31,219 bases of DNA from DAOTWP01 sp034435675 (GTDB lineage Bacteria > Chloroflexota > Anaerolineae > Aggregatilineales > Phototrophicaceae). The DNA lies in the NCBI GenBank assembly GCA_034435675.1, contig DAOTWP010000068.1, positions 1 through 31,219 of the forward strand, in the 5' to 3' direction. Below, piece by piece: positions 15,977 to 24,159 of the stretch (within the stretch, counting starts at the first letter, position 1; each line of letters starts with the position of its first letter). The notes under the pieces were generated by a model. That model made no database searches, was not told the origin of the DNA, and saw only the letters and a list, made by a program, of their open reading frames with translations. Position numbers and translations under genes: made by a program.

Positions 15977-16303
15977 TAAACAAAACAGCCAGCAAACAAC
16001 AAAAAAGCGCAGGATGCTGACGCCCGGAAGTCCGGAGCGATCCCACGCTTGTTTCGTCGCGCTGGCTGTCGTGTCCTGTAATGCTGCGACAGTCGTTGTG
16101 CGCCTGTGTGAAGGGTGGTTAGCGCCCCGGCATCAGACAGGTACAACAACAACAGCAGTTAGCGGACACAAAAATTGACATGTGAAAACCTACATGATTT
16201 CAGTTTAGAATTGAACGAACACGATTAGCATAGCGGACACCCTTCCGTTTGTCAACGAGTCCGCCGCGTTTTCACAGGCAGCATTCATCCACGCAACCGC
16301 TGC

Positions 16304-16352
16304 CGTGCCACCCGCGTGAGCGTGCCACCCGCGTGAGCGTGCCACCCTCACC
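16304..16352. repeat. 17-bp tandem repeat, 2.7 copies
   Basis: CGTGCCACCCGCGTGAG occurs at 16304-16320 and 16321-16337, with a partial third copy from 16338. The third copy covers the stop codon of the SDR gene (16348-16350), so the array begins in the last codons of that gene and extends downstream. Confidence 0.8.
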
Positions 16353-17388
16353 AGCCCAACAGTCTGCCCGCGCGTGTCATCCACTGCGCCAGCCCATCGG
16401 CTTGCAGATAGCCGTTTTCGGCATACCAGCGGACAGTGTCGCGCAGGCTGGTTTCCAGGTCAATCTGCGGTTCGCCCAGTTCGCCCCATGCCTTGCGGAA
16501 GTCAAAATAGACGCATTTGCTCCCCAGCCGCGCCTGATTGGCGTCCACCGGCAGCGTCATGCCCAGCCGCCGCGCCAGCGTGATGCCCAGCGCCGCCAGC
16601 GGCAGCACCGCATCCGGCACCATGATTTTCGGCGGAGTCACGTCCAGGAGCTGCGCGATCAGCGCGAACAGGGCGCGGTAGCTGCTGTTCGCCGTGCCCA
16701 GAATGTAGCGCTCGCCGCTGCGCCCACGCTCTGCCGCCGCCAGATGCCAGCGCGCCACATCGCGCACATCCACTACTGCCACCCCGCCGGATGTTACCGT
16801 CGCCGCCCACTGGTAGCGCCGAATCTGCGTGACAAAACTGCCCGAAATCTGGTTCAGATCGCCGGGTCCAAAGACGACCACCGGGTTGACGATGACCACA
16901 TCCTGCCCGTATTCCGCGACTGCCTCCTGCGCGACCTGCTCCGCCAGCACCTTGCTGTAGCCATAGGGGAAGGCGCGCGGCGGCAGGTTAAACGGCACCC
17001 GTTCATCAGCAGGCTGCTCGCCGGGCAGCACGCCCACCGCCGCCGCGCTGCTGGTCAGCACCACGCGCGGGACGCCCGCCTGCCGCGCCGCCCACAGCAC
17101 GCGCCGTGTGCCCTCCACGTTGACGTTGAACATCTGCTCTGTGCTGGCGCGCCAGTAATCCGCCACTGCCGCGACGTGAAAGACCCAGTCACAGCCCGCG
17201 CAGGCTTGCAGCAGCGCGTCGGTTTCGAGCACATCGCCCAATGCTGTTTCGTAATGCAGCCCTTGCAGCGCGGTCAGCCGGGAACGGCGGCGGTGCAGCA
17301 CGCGCGGCGTGTGCCCGGCGTCCGCCAGCACGCGCACCAGATGCGACCCGACAAATCCCGTCCCGCCCGTGATTAATGCGGTTGCCAT
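16348..17388 (-). CDS. NAD(P)-dependent epimerase/dehydratase (extended SDR, dihydroflavonol-reductase-like)
   Basis: A 346-residue extended short-chain dehydrogenase. It has the nucleotide loop GGTGFVG (8-14), FHVAAVADYW (70-79), the catalytic Ser in LTSSAAAVG (111-119) and the Tyr-Lys pair of PYGYSKVLAE (Tyr142, Lys146), followed by VNPVVVFGPGD. Best matches by eye are the hopanoid-associated HpnA/dihydroflavonol-4-reductase branch that reduces or epimerises small carbonyl or sugar substrates. No hopanoid genes are nearby, so substrate is open. Its SD (GGAG, 7 nt before the ATG) overlaps the stop of the LysM gene, 10 nt upstream, indicating coupled translation. Confidence 0.9.
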   Translation of the reverse strand: MATALITGGTGFVGSHLVRVLADAGHTPRVLHRRRSRLTALQGLHYETALGDVLETDALLQACAGCDWVFHVAAVADYWRASTEQMFNVNVEGTRRVLWAARQAGVPRVVLTSSAAAVGVLPGEQPADERVPFNLPPRAFPYGYSKVLAEQVAQEAVAEYGQDVVIVNPVVVFGPGDLNQISGSFVTQIRRYQWAATVTSGGVAVVDVRDVARWHLAAAERGRSGERYILGTANSSYRALFALIAQLLDVTPPKIMVPDAVLPLAALGITLARRLGMTLPVDANQARLGSKCVYFDFRKAWGELGEPQIDLETSLRDTVRWYAENGYLQADGLAQWMTRAGRLLGW

Positions 17389-17398
17389 GTAGTTGCTC

Positions 17399-18667
17399 CT
17401 ACTCCACGCCTGCCCAGTAGCCTTCGCGCGCGCCGGGCAGCAGCGTCAGCGCGTAGCTCACATCCTCTCGCACGCGCACCAGCACCGTGTAGGACTGCCG
17501 TCCGGCAGGCTGGCGCAGCGCATCGTAGCCGCCTTCTGCCGCCAGCGCCCAGCCCAACGCGCTTTCCGCGCCGCCCAGTGTCCGCCAGACCAGTCCAAAA
17601 CCGCGCACGGGCGCGTACAACCCCTCTGGCGCGGTGATCTCCGGCTCGGTCTGCCCTTCGACAAAGGCATCCTCAAACACGCGCACACGGCTGTCCGCTG
17701 CCGTCAGCACGTAAATCAAGCCCGTGTCGGCAAACCAGAGCAGCGCCCCGCCCTCAAACGGCTGCCACGCGGCGAACACTGCCAGCGGCGGCTCGTCCGG
17801 GCAGCGTCCTGTACCGCCCCGTGCGCCCAGCGCGACATGGCTGCATTCCACCGTGATCGTGATATCGCGGGTGGCAAACGCGCTGCCATCCACCACTTCC
17901 AGCCGGTAACGGTACTCCCCGGCATAGGGAAAATTGTCGATCTGCACGCCGCCCACGGGCGGGCGCGGCGGCGCAAGCGTGGGGCGCTGGCAGAGATCCA
18001 CCAGGCAGCGGTAGAAGTAGACCGCCGTACCGGTCGTCTGCCATTCAAAATAGACCCCGTTTTCGTTTTGCAGCGTTTCGGGGGTTGCTGTCAGCGCCGC
18101 GATGTCTACCCGGTCGCTCTCCGGGTCGGCATCCTGCGGCACAAAGTCGCCCGGCATTGTTTCCGCCGTGCCGGGAATCCAGATGACCACCCCAACGGGC
18201 AGCGCGGCGGGGTCGTCAATGCAGTTCAGCGCGGCAATCTGCGTAGGCGTCAGGGTTTCCACACCCGTCAGCAGGTCGCTGAGCCGGTCGCCAGGGCGCA
18301 CAATTACCGGGACGAAACCCGGCTGAGTCGGCGCACTGCACACGGTCAGGCGCGGATCGCTGGAAGGCAGCATAGCCGCTGGCGTCTGCTCGACCAGCGC
18401 CCCGACAGTCGGTGTCAGGCGCACGGCAGTTGCCTGCGGCGTGGTCAGGGTGGGCGCGGGCGTGGGCGTGGGCATCGGCGTCGTGGTCGGCGGCTCAATC
18501 GCGCCCGGCGTCGGCGAAATCTGCTGCGCCAGTGCCGTCCCCCCCTGCGCCGTGAATGGACCGCCTGCTGTAACGAGCAGCAGCGCCAGCCCTGCCAGCA
18601 GCAGCGCCAGCGGCAGCCCTGCCAGCGGCAGGCGGGCACGTCTGTCTTTACCCTGTGATTCCGGCAT
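17399..18667 (-). CDS. Membrane-anchored LysM-domain protein
   Basis: A 422-residue envelope protein. A basic N-terminus and one hydrophobic segment (about 13-35) form a signal anchor or signal peptide ending near ALAQQ. A Pro/Thr linker (50-85, PTPTPAPT) leads to a LysM-like domain (about 118-166: VIVRPGDRLSDLL, TPTQIAALNCI, LPVGVVIWIP), which would bind peptidoglycan. The remaining 250 residues are a beta-rich region with paired cysteines and a module WQPFEGGALLWFADTGLIYV ... PVRGFGLVWR. I have the impression that this module recurs in Chloroflexota surface proteins, but I cannot name it. The ATG at 18665-18667 has AAAGG 7 nt upstream; frame-open sequence further upstream overlaps rarA and is not coding. 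Confidence 0.85.
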   Translation of the reverse strand: MPESQGKDRRARLPLAGLPLALLLAGLALLLVTAGGPFTAQGGTALAQQISPTPGAIEPPTTTPMPTPTPAPTLTTPQATAVRLTPTVGALVEQTPAAMLPSSDPRLTVCSAPTQPGFVPVIVRPGDRLSDLLTGVETLTPTQIAALNCIDDPAALPVGVVIWIPGTAETMPGDFVPQDADPESDRVDIAALTATPETLQNENGVYFEWQTTGTAVYFYRCLVDLCQRPTLAPPRPPVGGVQIDNFPYAGEYRYRLEVVDGSAFATRDITITVECSHVALGARGGTGRCPDEPPLAVFAAWQPFEGGALLWFADTGLIYVLTAADSRVRVFEDAFVEGQTEPEITAPEGLYAPVRGFGLVWRTLGGAESALGWALAAEGGYDALRQPAGRQSYTVLVRVREDVSYALTLLPGAREGYWAGVE

Positions 18668-18753
18668 TACTTTGCCTTTCGGTTGTCCAGCAGCGCCGGG
18701 CATTGTAGCACAGCCGGGAAGGAGGGGAAGGCTGCCCGTCTGCGGGCGCGCCG

Positions 18754-19953
18754 TTATCCGCCGCCGGGGTAGTAGCGCCTGCCTTTCAGCGCGGCGGGCA
18801 GGTTGCCGCTTTTGGGGTCGCCCTTGCCGTAGCCGAGGTCTTTCAGCAGCCGTGTGGGCGCATTGCGCAGGTGCAGCGGAATCGGCTGGTTGCCCAGCTT
18901 CTGCACGTCTTCCAGCGCAGCGAAAAACGAATCGCAGGCGCTGCGGTCTTTGGGCGCTTTTGCCATGTAAACCGTGCCGTGCGCCAGATTGATCTGGCAT
19001 TCGGGATAGCCGATGGTTTCTACCGCGCGGAAGACCTCGTTTGCCACCACCAGCGCCGTTGGCTGCGCCATGCCGATGTCCTCGCTGGCGAAAATCACCA
19101 TGCGCCGGGCGATAAATTTGGGGTCTTCGCCGGCGTTGACCATCCGCGCCAGGTAGTACAGCGCCGCGTCCACATCGCTGGCACGCATGCTCTTGATATA
19201 CGCGCTGATCGTGTCGTAATGCTCCTCGCCGCCCTTGTCATAGCGCAGGTGCTTGCTTTGCAGCGTGTTCCTGAAGTGCTCAACCGTCAGCTCCGGCACA
19301 GTACCCGCGCCATCGGCGTAGAGACCCGCCGTCGCTTCCAGCAGATTCAACGCCTGCCGCGCATCGCCGTTGGCAAAGCTCGCCAGAAACTCGCGCCCTT
19401 CGCCGCTGACCTGCACATCCAGCACCGCCGCACCACGCTGGATCACTTCCGCGACTTCCTCCGCGCTGAGCGACTCCAGCACATAAACCTGCGCCCGCGA
19501 GAGCAGCGCCGGGATGACCTCGAAACTGGGATTTTCGGTCGTCGCGCCGATCAGCGTCAGGGTGCCGTCCTCCACATAGGGCAGCAGAAAGTCCTGCTGT
19601 GCCTTGTTGAAACGGTGGATTTCATCCAGAAACAGCACTGCCCCCTGCGGCGCGGGTTCGCCAAACAGCGGCGCGGCGGACTTCAGCCCGTCCACAATCG
19701 CCTTCAGGTCTGCCTTGCCTGCCGCCACCGCCGAAAGCTGGTAGAACGGTCTGCCGGTGTTTTCGGCAATCAACCGCGCCAGCGTGGTCTTGCCGACACC
19801 GGGCGGACCCCAGAAGATCATCGAGCGTGTGCTTTTGTTCTGGAAGGCGAGATACAGCGGTTTGCCCACGCCGACCAGATGCCGCTGCCCGATATAGTCG
19901 TCCAGGGTGTGCGGGCGCAGGCGATCCGCGAGCGGAACGGTAGAGCTGTTCAT
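18754..19953 (-). CDS. rarA: Replication-associated recombination protein RarA (MgsA), AAA+ ATPase
   Basis: A 399-residue clamp-loader-like AAA+ ATPase that acts at stalled replication forks. Walker A is GPPGVGKTT (49-57), Walker B LFLDEIHRFNK (107-117), sensor 1 IGATTENPSFE, and the family signature continues with ALLSRAQVYVL, GDARQALNLLE, SAYIKSMRASDVDAALYYLARM and ASEDIGMAQPTAL. The C-terminus is shorter than usual: after LRNAPTRLLKDLGYGKG the customary Tyr/His-rich loop (YAHD...) is missing, and the protein ends soon after LKGRRYY. This is in frame, so it looks like a natural deletion and not a frameshift. The gene precedes the LysM gene by 86 nt. No strong ribosome binding site is seen. 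Confidence 0.96.
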   Translation of the reverse strand: MNSSTVPLADRLRPHTLDDYIGQRHLVGVGKPLYLAFQNKSTRSMIFWGPPGVGKTTLARLIAENTGRPFYQLSAVAAGKADLKAIVDGLKSAAPLFGEPAPQGAVLFLDEIHRFNKAQQDFLLPYVEDGTLTLIGATTENPSFEVIPALLSRAQVYVLESLSAEEVAEVIQRGAAVLDVQVSGEGREFLASFANGDARQALNLLEATAGLYADGAGTVPELTVEHFRNTLQSKHLRYDKGGEEHYDTISAYIKSMRASDVDAALYYLARMVNAGEDPKFIARRMVIFASEDIGMAQPTALVVANEVFRAVETIGYPECQINLAHGTVYMAKAPKDRSACDSFFAALEDVQKLGNQPIPLHLRNAPTRLLKDLGYGKGDPKSGNLPAALKGRRYYPGGG

Positions 19954-20017
19954 GAGTCCATCTTTTCTGTGTGCGCTGTCTGCTGGTGGTTGATTGTAAC
20001 CGATTCGCGGCGGCGGT

Positions 20018-20740
20018 CTATGGCGACGGCGTAAGCGGGGGGCGCGGCATCACGCGCGAACTGACCGTTTCCGGCTCGAAGAACTGCGGGTGTGCCGGGT
20101 CTACATAGCGCGTCAGGTCCGTTTCCGGCGTCCAGTAGCTGCCGTCCGGCAGGCGGGTAGCGCGGTCAAACTCCACGTCGAGCAGGTAAAGCTTGGTCAG
20201 CGAGGCATGGAACAGATCCGCGCCTTCGAGGTTGACGTTTGCCAGATAGGCGCGTTCCAGGTTGGCATTCCACAGATTCGCGCCGGACAAATTACAGCGT
20301 TCCAGCTTCGCGCCAGACAGATTCGCCCCGTGCAGGTCAGCGCTTTTGAGCATGGCATCCCACATATGCACATTCGCCAGATTCGCCGTGACCAGATTCG
20401 CCCCGTTCAGGCTGCCGTCCGTCAGCCAGCCCTGCGCGCCCAGTTCTGCGACCGCCTGCAATGCCAGCCCGTTGTCCTTGCTGTGCATCTGGCGCATCAG
20501 CCTTTCTTTTTCATCGCGGCGGCGCACCAGCAGTTCCAGCAGCACAAAGGTCAGAAACGCGCCCAGCATTTCGCTGCTCAGGTTTTGCAGCCAGCCGGAA
20601 AGCCAGCCGGGCGCAGTGTTGCTGCCGTCCAGCAGCGCCAGCAGCGCCGACCCCACGCCCAACCCCAGCGAGACAATCAGCAGAATGCCCAGCACCTGCC
20701 AGTTGGTTAAGTTCATCAGCCGATTACGCAAGGTTTTCAT
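20018..20740 (-). CDS. Pentapeptide-repeat protein with N-terminal membrane segments
   Basis: A 240-residue protein. Two hydrophobic segments (about 15-37 and 55-72) are followed by a charged cytosolic linker (RRRDEKERLMRQ). From about residue 108 to 190 come roughly 14 pentapeptide repeats of the A(D/N)LXX type, for example LNGANLVTANLANV and LSGANLWNANLERAYLANVN. These fold as a right-handed quadrilateral beta helix. The tail (ATRLPDGSYWTP, DLTRYVDP) is a usual end of such proteins. The ATG at 20738-20740 is preferred to the adjacent upstream TTG; neither has a clear ribosome binding site. It is a likely scaffold or membrane-linked sensor; DNA-mimic activity (as in Qnr) is not suggested. 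Confidence 0.87.
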   Translation of the reverse strand: MKTLRNRLMNLTNWQVLGILLIVSLGLGVGSALLALLDGSNTAPGWLSGWLQNLSSEMLGAFLTFVLLELLVRRRDEKERLMRQMHSKDNGLALQAVAELGAQGWLTDGSLNGANLVTANLANVHMWDAMLKSADLHGANLSGAKLERCNLSGANLWNANLERAYLANVNLEGADLFHASLTKLYLLDVEFDRATRLPDGSYWTPETDLTRYVDPAHPQFFEPETVSSRVMPRPPLTPSP

Positions 20741-20923
20741 CAAGGTTGACCGCGATTCAGCAACAAGCCATAATATCTCTAACAGTGTACCCTCTGTTGG
20801 GGCGACTGCAAATCACAGTGCTGTGCAGGGTATATATCAAATTGAGGCACTTGCGCGGCGCACAATGGTGTACGCCCCTGCCAGCGGTTTGGATCGAGTA
20901 GTTATAGTTGCGGACAAAAGACC

Positions 20924-21487
20924 ATGTTGAGTGATGTGGAACAAATCGAGGTCGTGCGGCATCTGCCGCTGCTGCGCCAGCTTATTTATCGCGGCGGGCT
21001 GGTGTTGAGCACCACGCTGGTGCTGCTGGGCTGCGCGGCGCTGGCGGTGCTGCTGTGCGTGCTGCTGTTTGCGCTGGTCTTCGGGCAAACGCTCAACGTT
21101 GAGAACGTGCTGGTGCTGGCGCTGCCCACGCTGGTCGCCTTCTGCACGGCGATGGGTTTCAGCGGCAGTCAGATCGTGCCGGGGCAGCCCCTGCGTGTAA
21201 CGGCGCGCAAATCGTTCCGCACCGGGCTGCTCAACGGCTTCATCAGCGGCTTCTGCTTTGGCGTGCTGTGGTACTTCCTGATGGGCTTCGGCGCGATTCT
21301 GTATGAAGATTGGGCGTTTATGTTCCGCCCTGTCCTGCTGATCTACGGCGCGCTGTTCGGGCTGGGGCTGATGCTGCCCTTCGCGCTGTTCAAGGCATTT
21401 GGCACAGTCATCGCCGATTCGCTGCTGCTGGCAGTGCAGCGCACGGCGCAGCGCGACACCACCATGCAAAACCCGCAGACAGCATAA
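20924..21487 (+). CDS. Hypothetical membrane protein (187 aa)
   Basis: I do not recognise a family. The product has a 24-residue soluble start, then about four hydrophobic segments (roughly 25-53, 60-78, 100-124 and 132-160), with GFISGFCFGVLWYFLMGFG and a short polar C-terminus. It has no conserved charged residues inside the membrane segments to suggest transport. No Shine-Dalgarno is visible; a TATAGT hexamer at 20903-20908 could give a transcript with a very short leader. It is convergent with the alpha/beta hydrolase gene and divergent from the pentapeptide gene. Confidence 0.75.
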   Translation: MLSDVEQIEVVRHLPLLRQLIYRGGLVLSTTLVLLGCAALAVLLCVLLFALVFGQTLNVENVLVLALPTLVAFCTAMGFSGSQIVPGQPLRVTARKSFRTGLLNGFISGFCFGVLWYFLMGFGAILYEDWAFMFRPVLLIYGALFGLGLMLPFALFKAFGTVIADSLLLAVQRTAQRDTTMQNPQTA

Positions 21488-21532
21488 ACTGCGGATACCG
21501 GCGTGCGCTGCCCGCATATGCCGCGCGGCGGG

Positions 21533-21553
21533 GGGGGAGTGACCAGCTCCCCC
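21533..21553. terminator. Hairpin between convergent genes
   Basis: GGGGGAG (21533-21539) pairs perfectly with CTCCCCC (21547-21553) across a 7-nt loop, midway between two convergent genes. No T-run follows directly (a short CTTTT appears 7 nt on, on the plus strand), so it is a weak terminator candidate. Confidence 0.35.
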
Positions 21554-21604
21554 GGCACCACTTTTGCCAACAGATTCCCGTCCGGGTTGTACGCCTGCTG
21601 TCCG

Positions 21605-22432
21605 TCAGGGGGCAGCAGTCACCAGCCCCAACTGTTCGCGCAGGAATGCCAGCCGGTCCGCCTGAATGTCGGGCAGCAGCATGGCATGTTCTGCCAGGTA
21701 AAGCCGCAGCGTTTTGGGTTCTGACGCGGCGGCAAAAAAGCGCTCATAATCTTCACTCGGCGTGTAAAAATCCTCTGTGCCAAACTGAAACAGCAGCGGC
21801 GCGGGCGCAGCCTGCCCGATAAACCGCGCCGGGGCAAGCGGCTCCATGCGCGCCTTATACGCTGCCAGCCCTGCGTAGTCTTCCGGCACACCGAACAGCA
21901 TCCAGTTGTTAAAATTGGATGCCCCCGCGATCAGTACATAGGACTGTGCGCGCTGATCCACCCCAGCCAGAATCGCACCGTACATCGCGCCGAAGTCGTG
22001 CCCGACAAAAGCAACCCGTTCGGGGTCGGTCTGCGGCTGTGCCAGCAGCACATCCAGCGCGTGGCGCAGTTCCACCGTCTGCCGAATCACATCGTCATAA
22101 TCCGTTTCCAGCGTTCGCCCGCTGCGATACCAGGTTGGCGCTGACCACGGCGCATCAACCAGCAGCGAACGTACCCCCTGCTCTGCCAGCAGCAGCGCCT
22201 CCTCTACGAACTGTGTGCGGTTAGAAGAGGGGTTCCCCGGCTCGTACCAGTGGACGAACAGCACCGCCGGGTAGGGTCCGGTGCCTGCGGGTTCGACCAG
22301 ATAGGCGGCAGTCGTTTTGCCCTCTGTCGCAGCGGGATAAGTGACATCCCGAATAGTGACTGCCCCGCGTGTTTCCGTGCCAACAGTGGTCAGCACAACC
22401 TGCTCCTGCCGCTGATAGTCAAATAATGCCAT
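21605..22432 (-). CDS. Alpha/beta hydrolase (dienelactone-hydrolase-like) with Asp nucleophile elbow
   Basis: A 275-residue cytosolic alpha/beta hydrolase. The oxyanion region is YPAVLFVHWYEPG (54-66). The nucleophile elbow is VGHDFGAMYG, in which Asp146 replaces the usual Ser or Cys, as in epoxide hydrolases and haloalkane dehalogenases. The acid is probably in FGTEDFYTP (Glu220 or Asp221) and the base is His249 in LAEHAML. Overall layout resembles dienelactone-hydrolase-like esterases. The ATG at 22430-22432 is chosen because GAGG lies 8 nt upstream; the frame is open further up, but that stretch is the MITE-like element. Substrate is unknown. Confidence 0.87.
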   Translation of the reverse strand: MALFDYQRQEQVVLTTVGTETRGAVTIRDVTYPAATEGKTTAAYLVEPAGTGPYPAVLFVHWYEPGNPSSNRTQFVEEALLLAEQGVRSLLVDAPWSAPTWYRSGRTLETDYDDVIRQTVELRHALDVLLAQPQTDPERVAFVGHDFGAMYGAILAGVDQRAQSYVLIAGASNFNNWMLFGVPEDYAGLAAYKARMEPLAPARFIGQAAPAPLLFQFGTEDFYTPSEDYERFFAAASEPKTLRLYLAEHAMLLPDIQADRLAFLREQLGLVTAAP

Positions 22433-22473
22433 ACGACGCTCCTCTGGAGGCTGTAACCCTGCTGCGCAAACCA

Positions 22474-22564
22474 AGTACAACCACAGAAATCTCGCGGGAT
22501 TATTTTCCGTAGGGGCAGGTCTGAGACCTGCCCCTACATCCGACATTTTCAATTTGGTTGTACT
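22474..22564. mobile_element. MITE-like palindromic element, copy 2
   Basis: A 91-bp element bounded by perfect inverted ends AGTACAACCA and TGGTTGTACT. It is identical to 10329-10419 except for one base at the exact centre of the inner palindrome (GGTCTGAGACC here, GGTCTCAGACC there). It lies 41 bp upstream of the hydrolase start codon. Confidence 0.85.
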
Positions 22565-22603
22565 CAGTACAAAATCAGACCGATGCGATTGAGTGTCTCA
22601 CTC

Positions 22604-22631
22604 GTAGGGGCGAAGCATGCTTCGCCCGTAC
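22604..22631. repeat. GTAGGGGC-type palindrome
   Basis: GTAGGGGCGAAGCA is followed at once by TGCTTCGCCCGTAC; the arms pair with one mismatch. It lies 39 bp from copy 2 of the MITE-like element and shares its GTAGGGGC boundary. Confidence 0.7.
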
Positions 22632-22661
22632 AGGCATGCTGTCCTGTCTGAACCTGGATCA

Positions 22662-22721
22662 GTATACCATCTAAACTGCTTTTGCTGGTATACAATTTCC
22701 AGCACATCACGAAATTCGTGA
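22662..22721. promoter_or_regulatory. Two inverted repeats, candidate operators upstream of the CGNR regulator
   Basis: GTATACCA (22662-22669) and TGGTATAC (22686-22693) form a perfect inverted repeat, 24 bp centre to centre. TCACGAA-A-TTCGTGA (22707-22721) is a perfect 15-bp palindrome around one base. Both lie in the spacer before the CGNR gene, with a possible -10 TACAAT at 22766-22771 downstream of them. Confidence 0.5.
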
Positions 22722-22808
22722 AAAACAACCAGAACTGCCTGTGCAATATTTGCGAACTTTGGCGGTACAATGGCACTGAAACACATTGTGCAGACAGGCA
22801 GGACCCGC

Positions 22809-23492
22809 ATGGACGGTCGGCTTCCCATGCAAGCCTTAGACGCGCTTCACCTGCCCCCGGCGCTGGGTGGCAGCCGTTGTCTGGATTTTATCAATACAGC
22901 AGAATTTCGTGGCAGTTCACAGGCGATTGAGTTTTTGCATTCGTATGCGCACGTGCTGGCGTGGGGCTGGCGCAGCGGCACACTGAACGCAGCGCGCGCG
23001 CAGCAGCTCCTTGAACACGCGGCACAGCAGCCGCAAACCGCCGCCGCCGCCTTTCAGCGCAGCATTGCCCTGCGCGAAACGCTGTTCCGCATCTTCGCGG
23101 CAGTCGCCGCAGGGCTGCCGTCCGGTCAGGAGGCTGCTGTGCCGGCTGTTGTGCCGGGTGCAGTGCAAAACGCCTTTGATGCGTTCAGCGCGGCGTTGAG
23201 CGTGGCGCTGGAACACCGCCGGCTGGTGCTGGCGGAGGGGCAGTTTATGTGGGGCTGGCAGGCGGCAGAGGATGATTTTGACAGTCCATTGTGGGAGGTG
23301 CTGCTCGACGCCGCCCACCTGCTGACCGGCGACCAGCGTGCGCGCATCGGGCAGTGCCCCAACTGCGGCTGGCTGTTCGTGGATACCACGCGCAACCACA
23401 GCCGCCGCTGGTGCAGCATGGAGGTGTGTGGCAGCCAGATGAAGTCGCGCCGCCAGTACCAGCGTCGCAAATCCGGCGACCCGCTAGCCTGA
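22809..23492 (+). CDS. ABATE-domain / CGNR-type zinc-finger protein, probable transcriptional regulator
   Basis: A 227-residue protein. An ABATE-type N-terminal domain (about 15-175, opening with LGGSRCLDFINTAEF) precedes a C-terminal zinc ribbon (181-220) with Cys183, Cys186, Cys202 and Cys207 in CPNCGWLFVDTTRNHSRRWC and CGSQMKSRRQYQRRK. The family's namesake CGNR is CGSQ here, though all four cysteines and the basic tail remain. Such proteins are thought to bind DNA (or RNA). I choose the ATG at 22809 because AGGA lies 5 nt upstream and a -10-like TACAAT overlaps the alternative ATG at 22770. Two inverted repeats lie upstream and suggest autoregulation. It ends 14 nt from the convergent GNAT gene. 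Confidence 0.88.
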   Translation: MDGRLPMQALDALHLPPALGGSRCLDFINTAEFRGSSQAIEFLHSYAHVLAWGWRSGTLNAARAQQLLEHAAQQPQTAAAAFQRSIALRETLFRIFAAVAAGLPSGQEAAVPAVVPGAVQNAFDAFSAALSVALEHRRLVLAEGQFMWGWQAAEDDFDSPLWEVLLDAAHLLTGDQRARIGQCPNCGWLFVDTTRNHSRRWCSMEVCGSQMKSRRQYQRRKSGDPLA

Positions 23493-23506
23493 CCGCCGCC
23501 GCTGCA

Positions 23507-24028
23507 TCAGCGCGGGAAGAACAGCGCCATGCTCAGGGCATCTACAAAGCGCCCATCTTTGAAGTAGACCTCGTGGCGCACACCCTCACGCTGGAAGCCC
23601 ACTTTTTCATAGACGTGAATGGCGCGGACATTGTGCGTGAACACCTCCAGTTCCAGCCGGTGACACTGCGGGGTGCTGCGCGCCCACTCGATCAGGTAGC
23701 GCATCAGTGCTGTGCCGACGCCCTGATTGCGCCAGCGCCGGTTGATGCTGATGCCCAGCCCAAAGGTGTGTTTGCTTGCCGGGCGCGTGCCACAGGCGCA
23801 GTTCACCACGCCGATGATGCTGTCCTGCGCAACAGCAATGGCGAACAGCTTGTTCGGGTTCTGGTTGAACTCTTGCAGAATACCGGCTTCATCTTCTTCC
23901 GTAAATGTGACTTCGCTGGCAGCATTGTACAGAATCCCGTTGTCGGGTTCGTCGGCGATAGCTTTGAGGTGCGCCAGAACACGCGCGGCGTCGCTGTATA
24001 CGGCTTCCCGAATGTGATAATCTGGCAT
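23507..24028 (-). CDS. GNAT family N-acetyltransferase
   Basis: A 173-residue acetyl-CoA-dependent acyltransferase. The acetyl-CoA pyrophosphate loop is RWRNQGVGTALM (98-109); it is preceded by the beta-4 strand FGLGISINRR and followed by LELEVFTHNVRAIHVYEKVGF (126-145), with the Asn and Tyr of motif B. The end, GVRHEVYFKDGRFVDALSMALF, is typical of RimI/RimJ-like and phosphinothricin-type acetyltransferases. The ATG at 24026-24028 has AGGAG 7 nt upstream. The acceptor substrate cannot be read. The gene lies 131 nt after the tRNA-Ser gene on the same strand. Confidence 0.92.
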   Translation of the reverse strand: MPDYHIREAVYSDAARVLAHLKAIADEPDNGILYNAASEVTFTEEDEAGILQEFNQNPNKLFAIAVAQDSIIGVVNCACGTRPASKHTFGLGISINRRWRNQGVGTALMRYLIEWARSTPQCHRLELEVFTHNVRAIHVYEKVGFQREGVRHEVYFKDGRFVDALSMALFFPR

Positions 24029-24159
24029 CGTCCGGCTCCTTTGCTCACCATCATCATAGTGCAGGACAAAAACAGGCGAAAGCGCCGGGACATGCCAGCG
24101 TTGGGGCACGCCAGCCGCACAAACAAAAAACGATCCCTGCGGGTGCAGAAATCGCTGCT

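Noticed and set aside
18668..19000. 111-residue N-terminal extension of the LysM protein
   Set aside because: It overlaps the 3' end of rarA in another frame and lacks plausible protein sequence; the ATG at 18667 has AAAGG upstream followed by a signal anchor.
21488..21604. Possible gene remnant between the convergent genes (minus strand, reading DGQQAYNPDGNLLAK)
   Set aside because: The frame is short, has no start or homology I recognise, and contains the hairpin at 21533-21553.
22433..22552. 40-residue N-terminal extension of the alpha/beta hydrolase
   Set aside because: The extension is read through MITE copy 2 and a spacer; the ATG at 22432 has GAGG at proper distance and begins a normal N-terminus.
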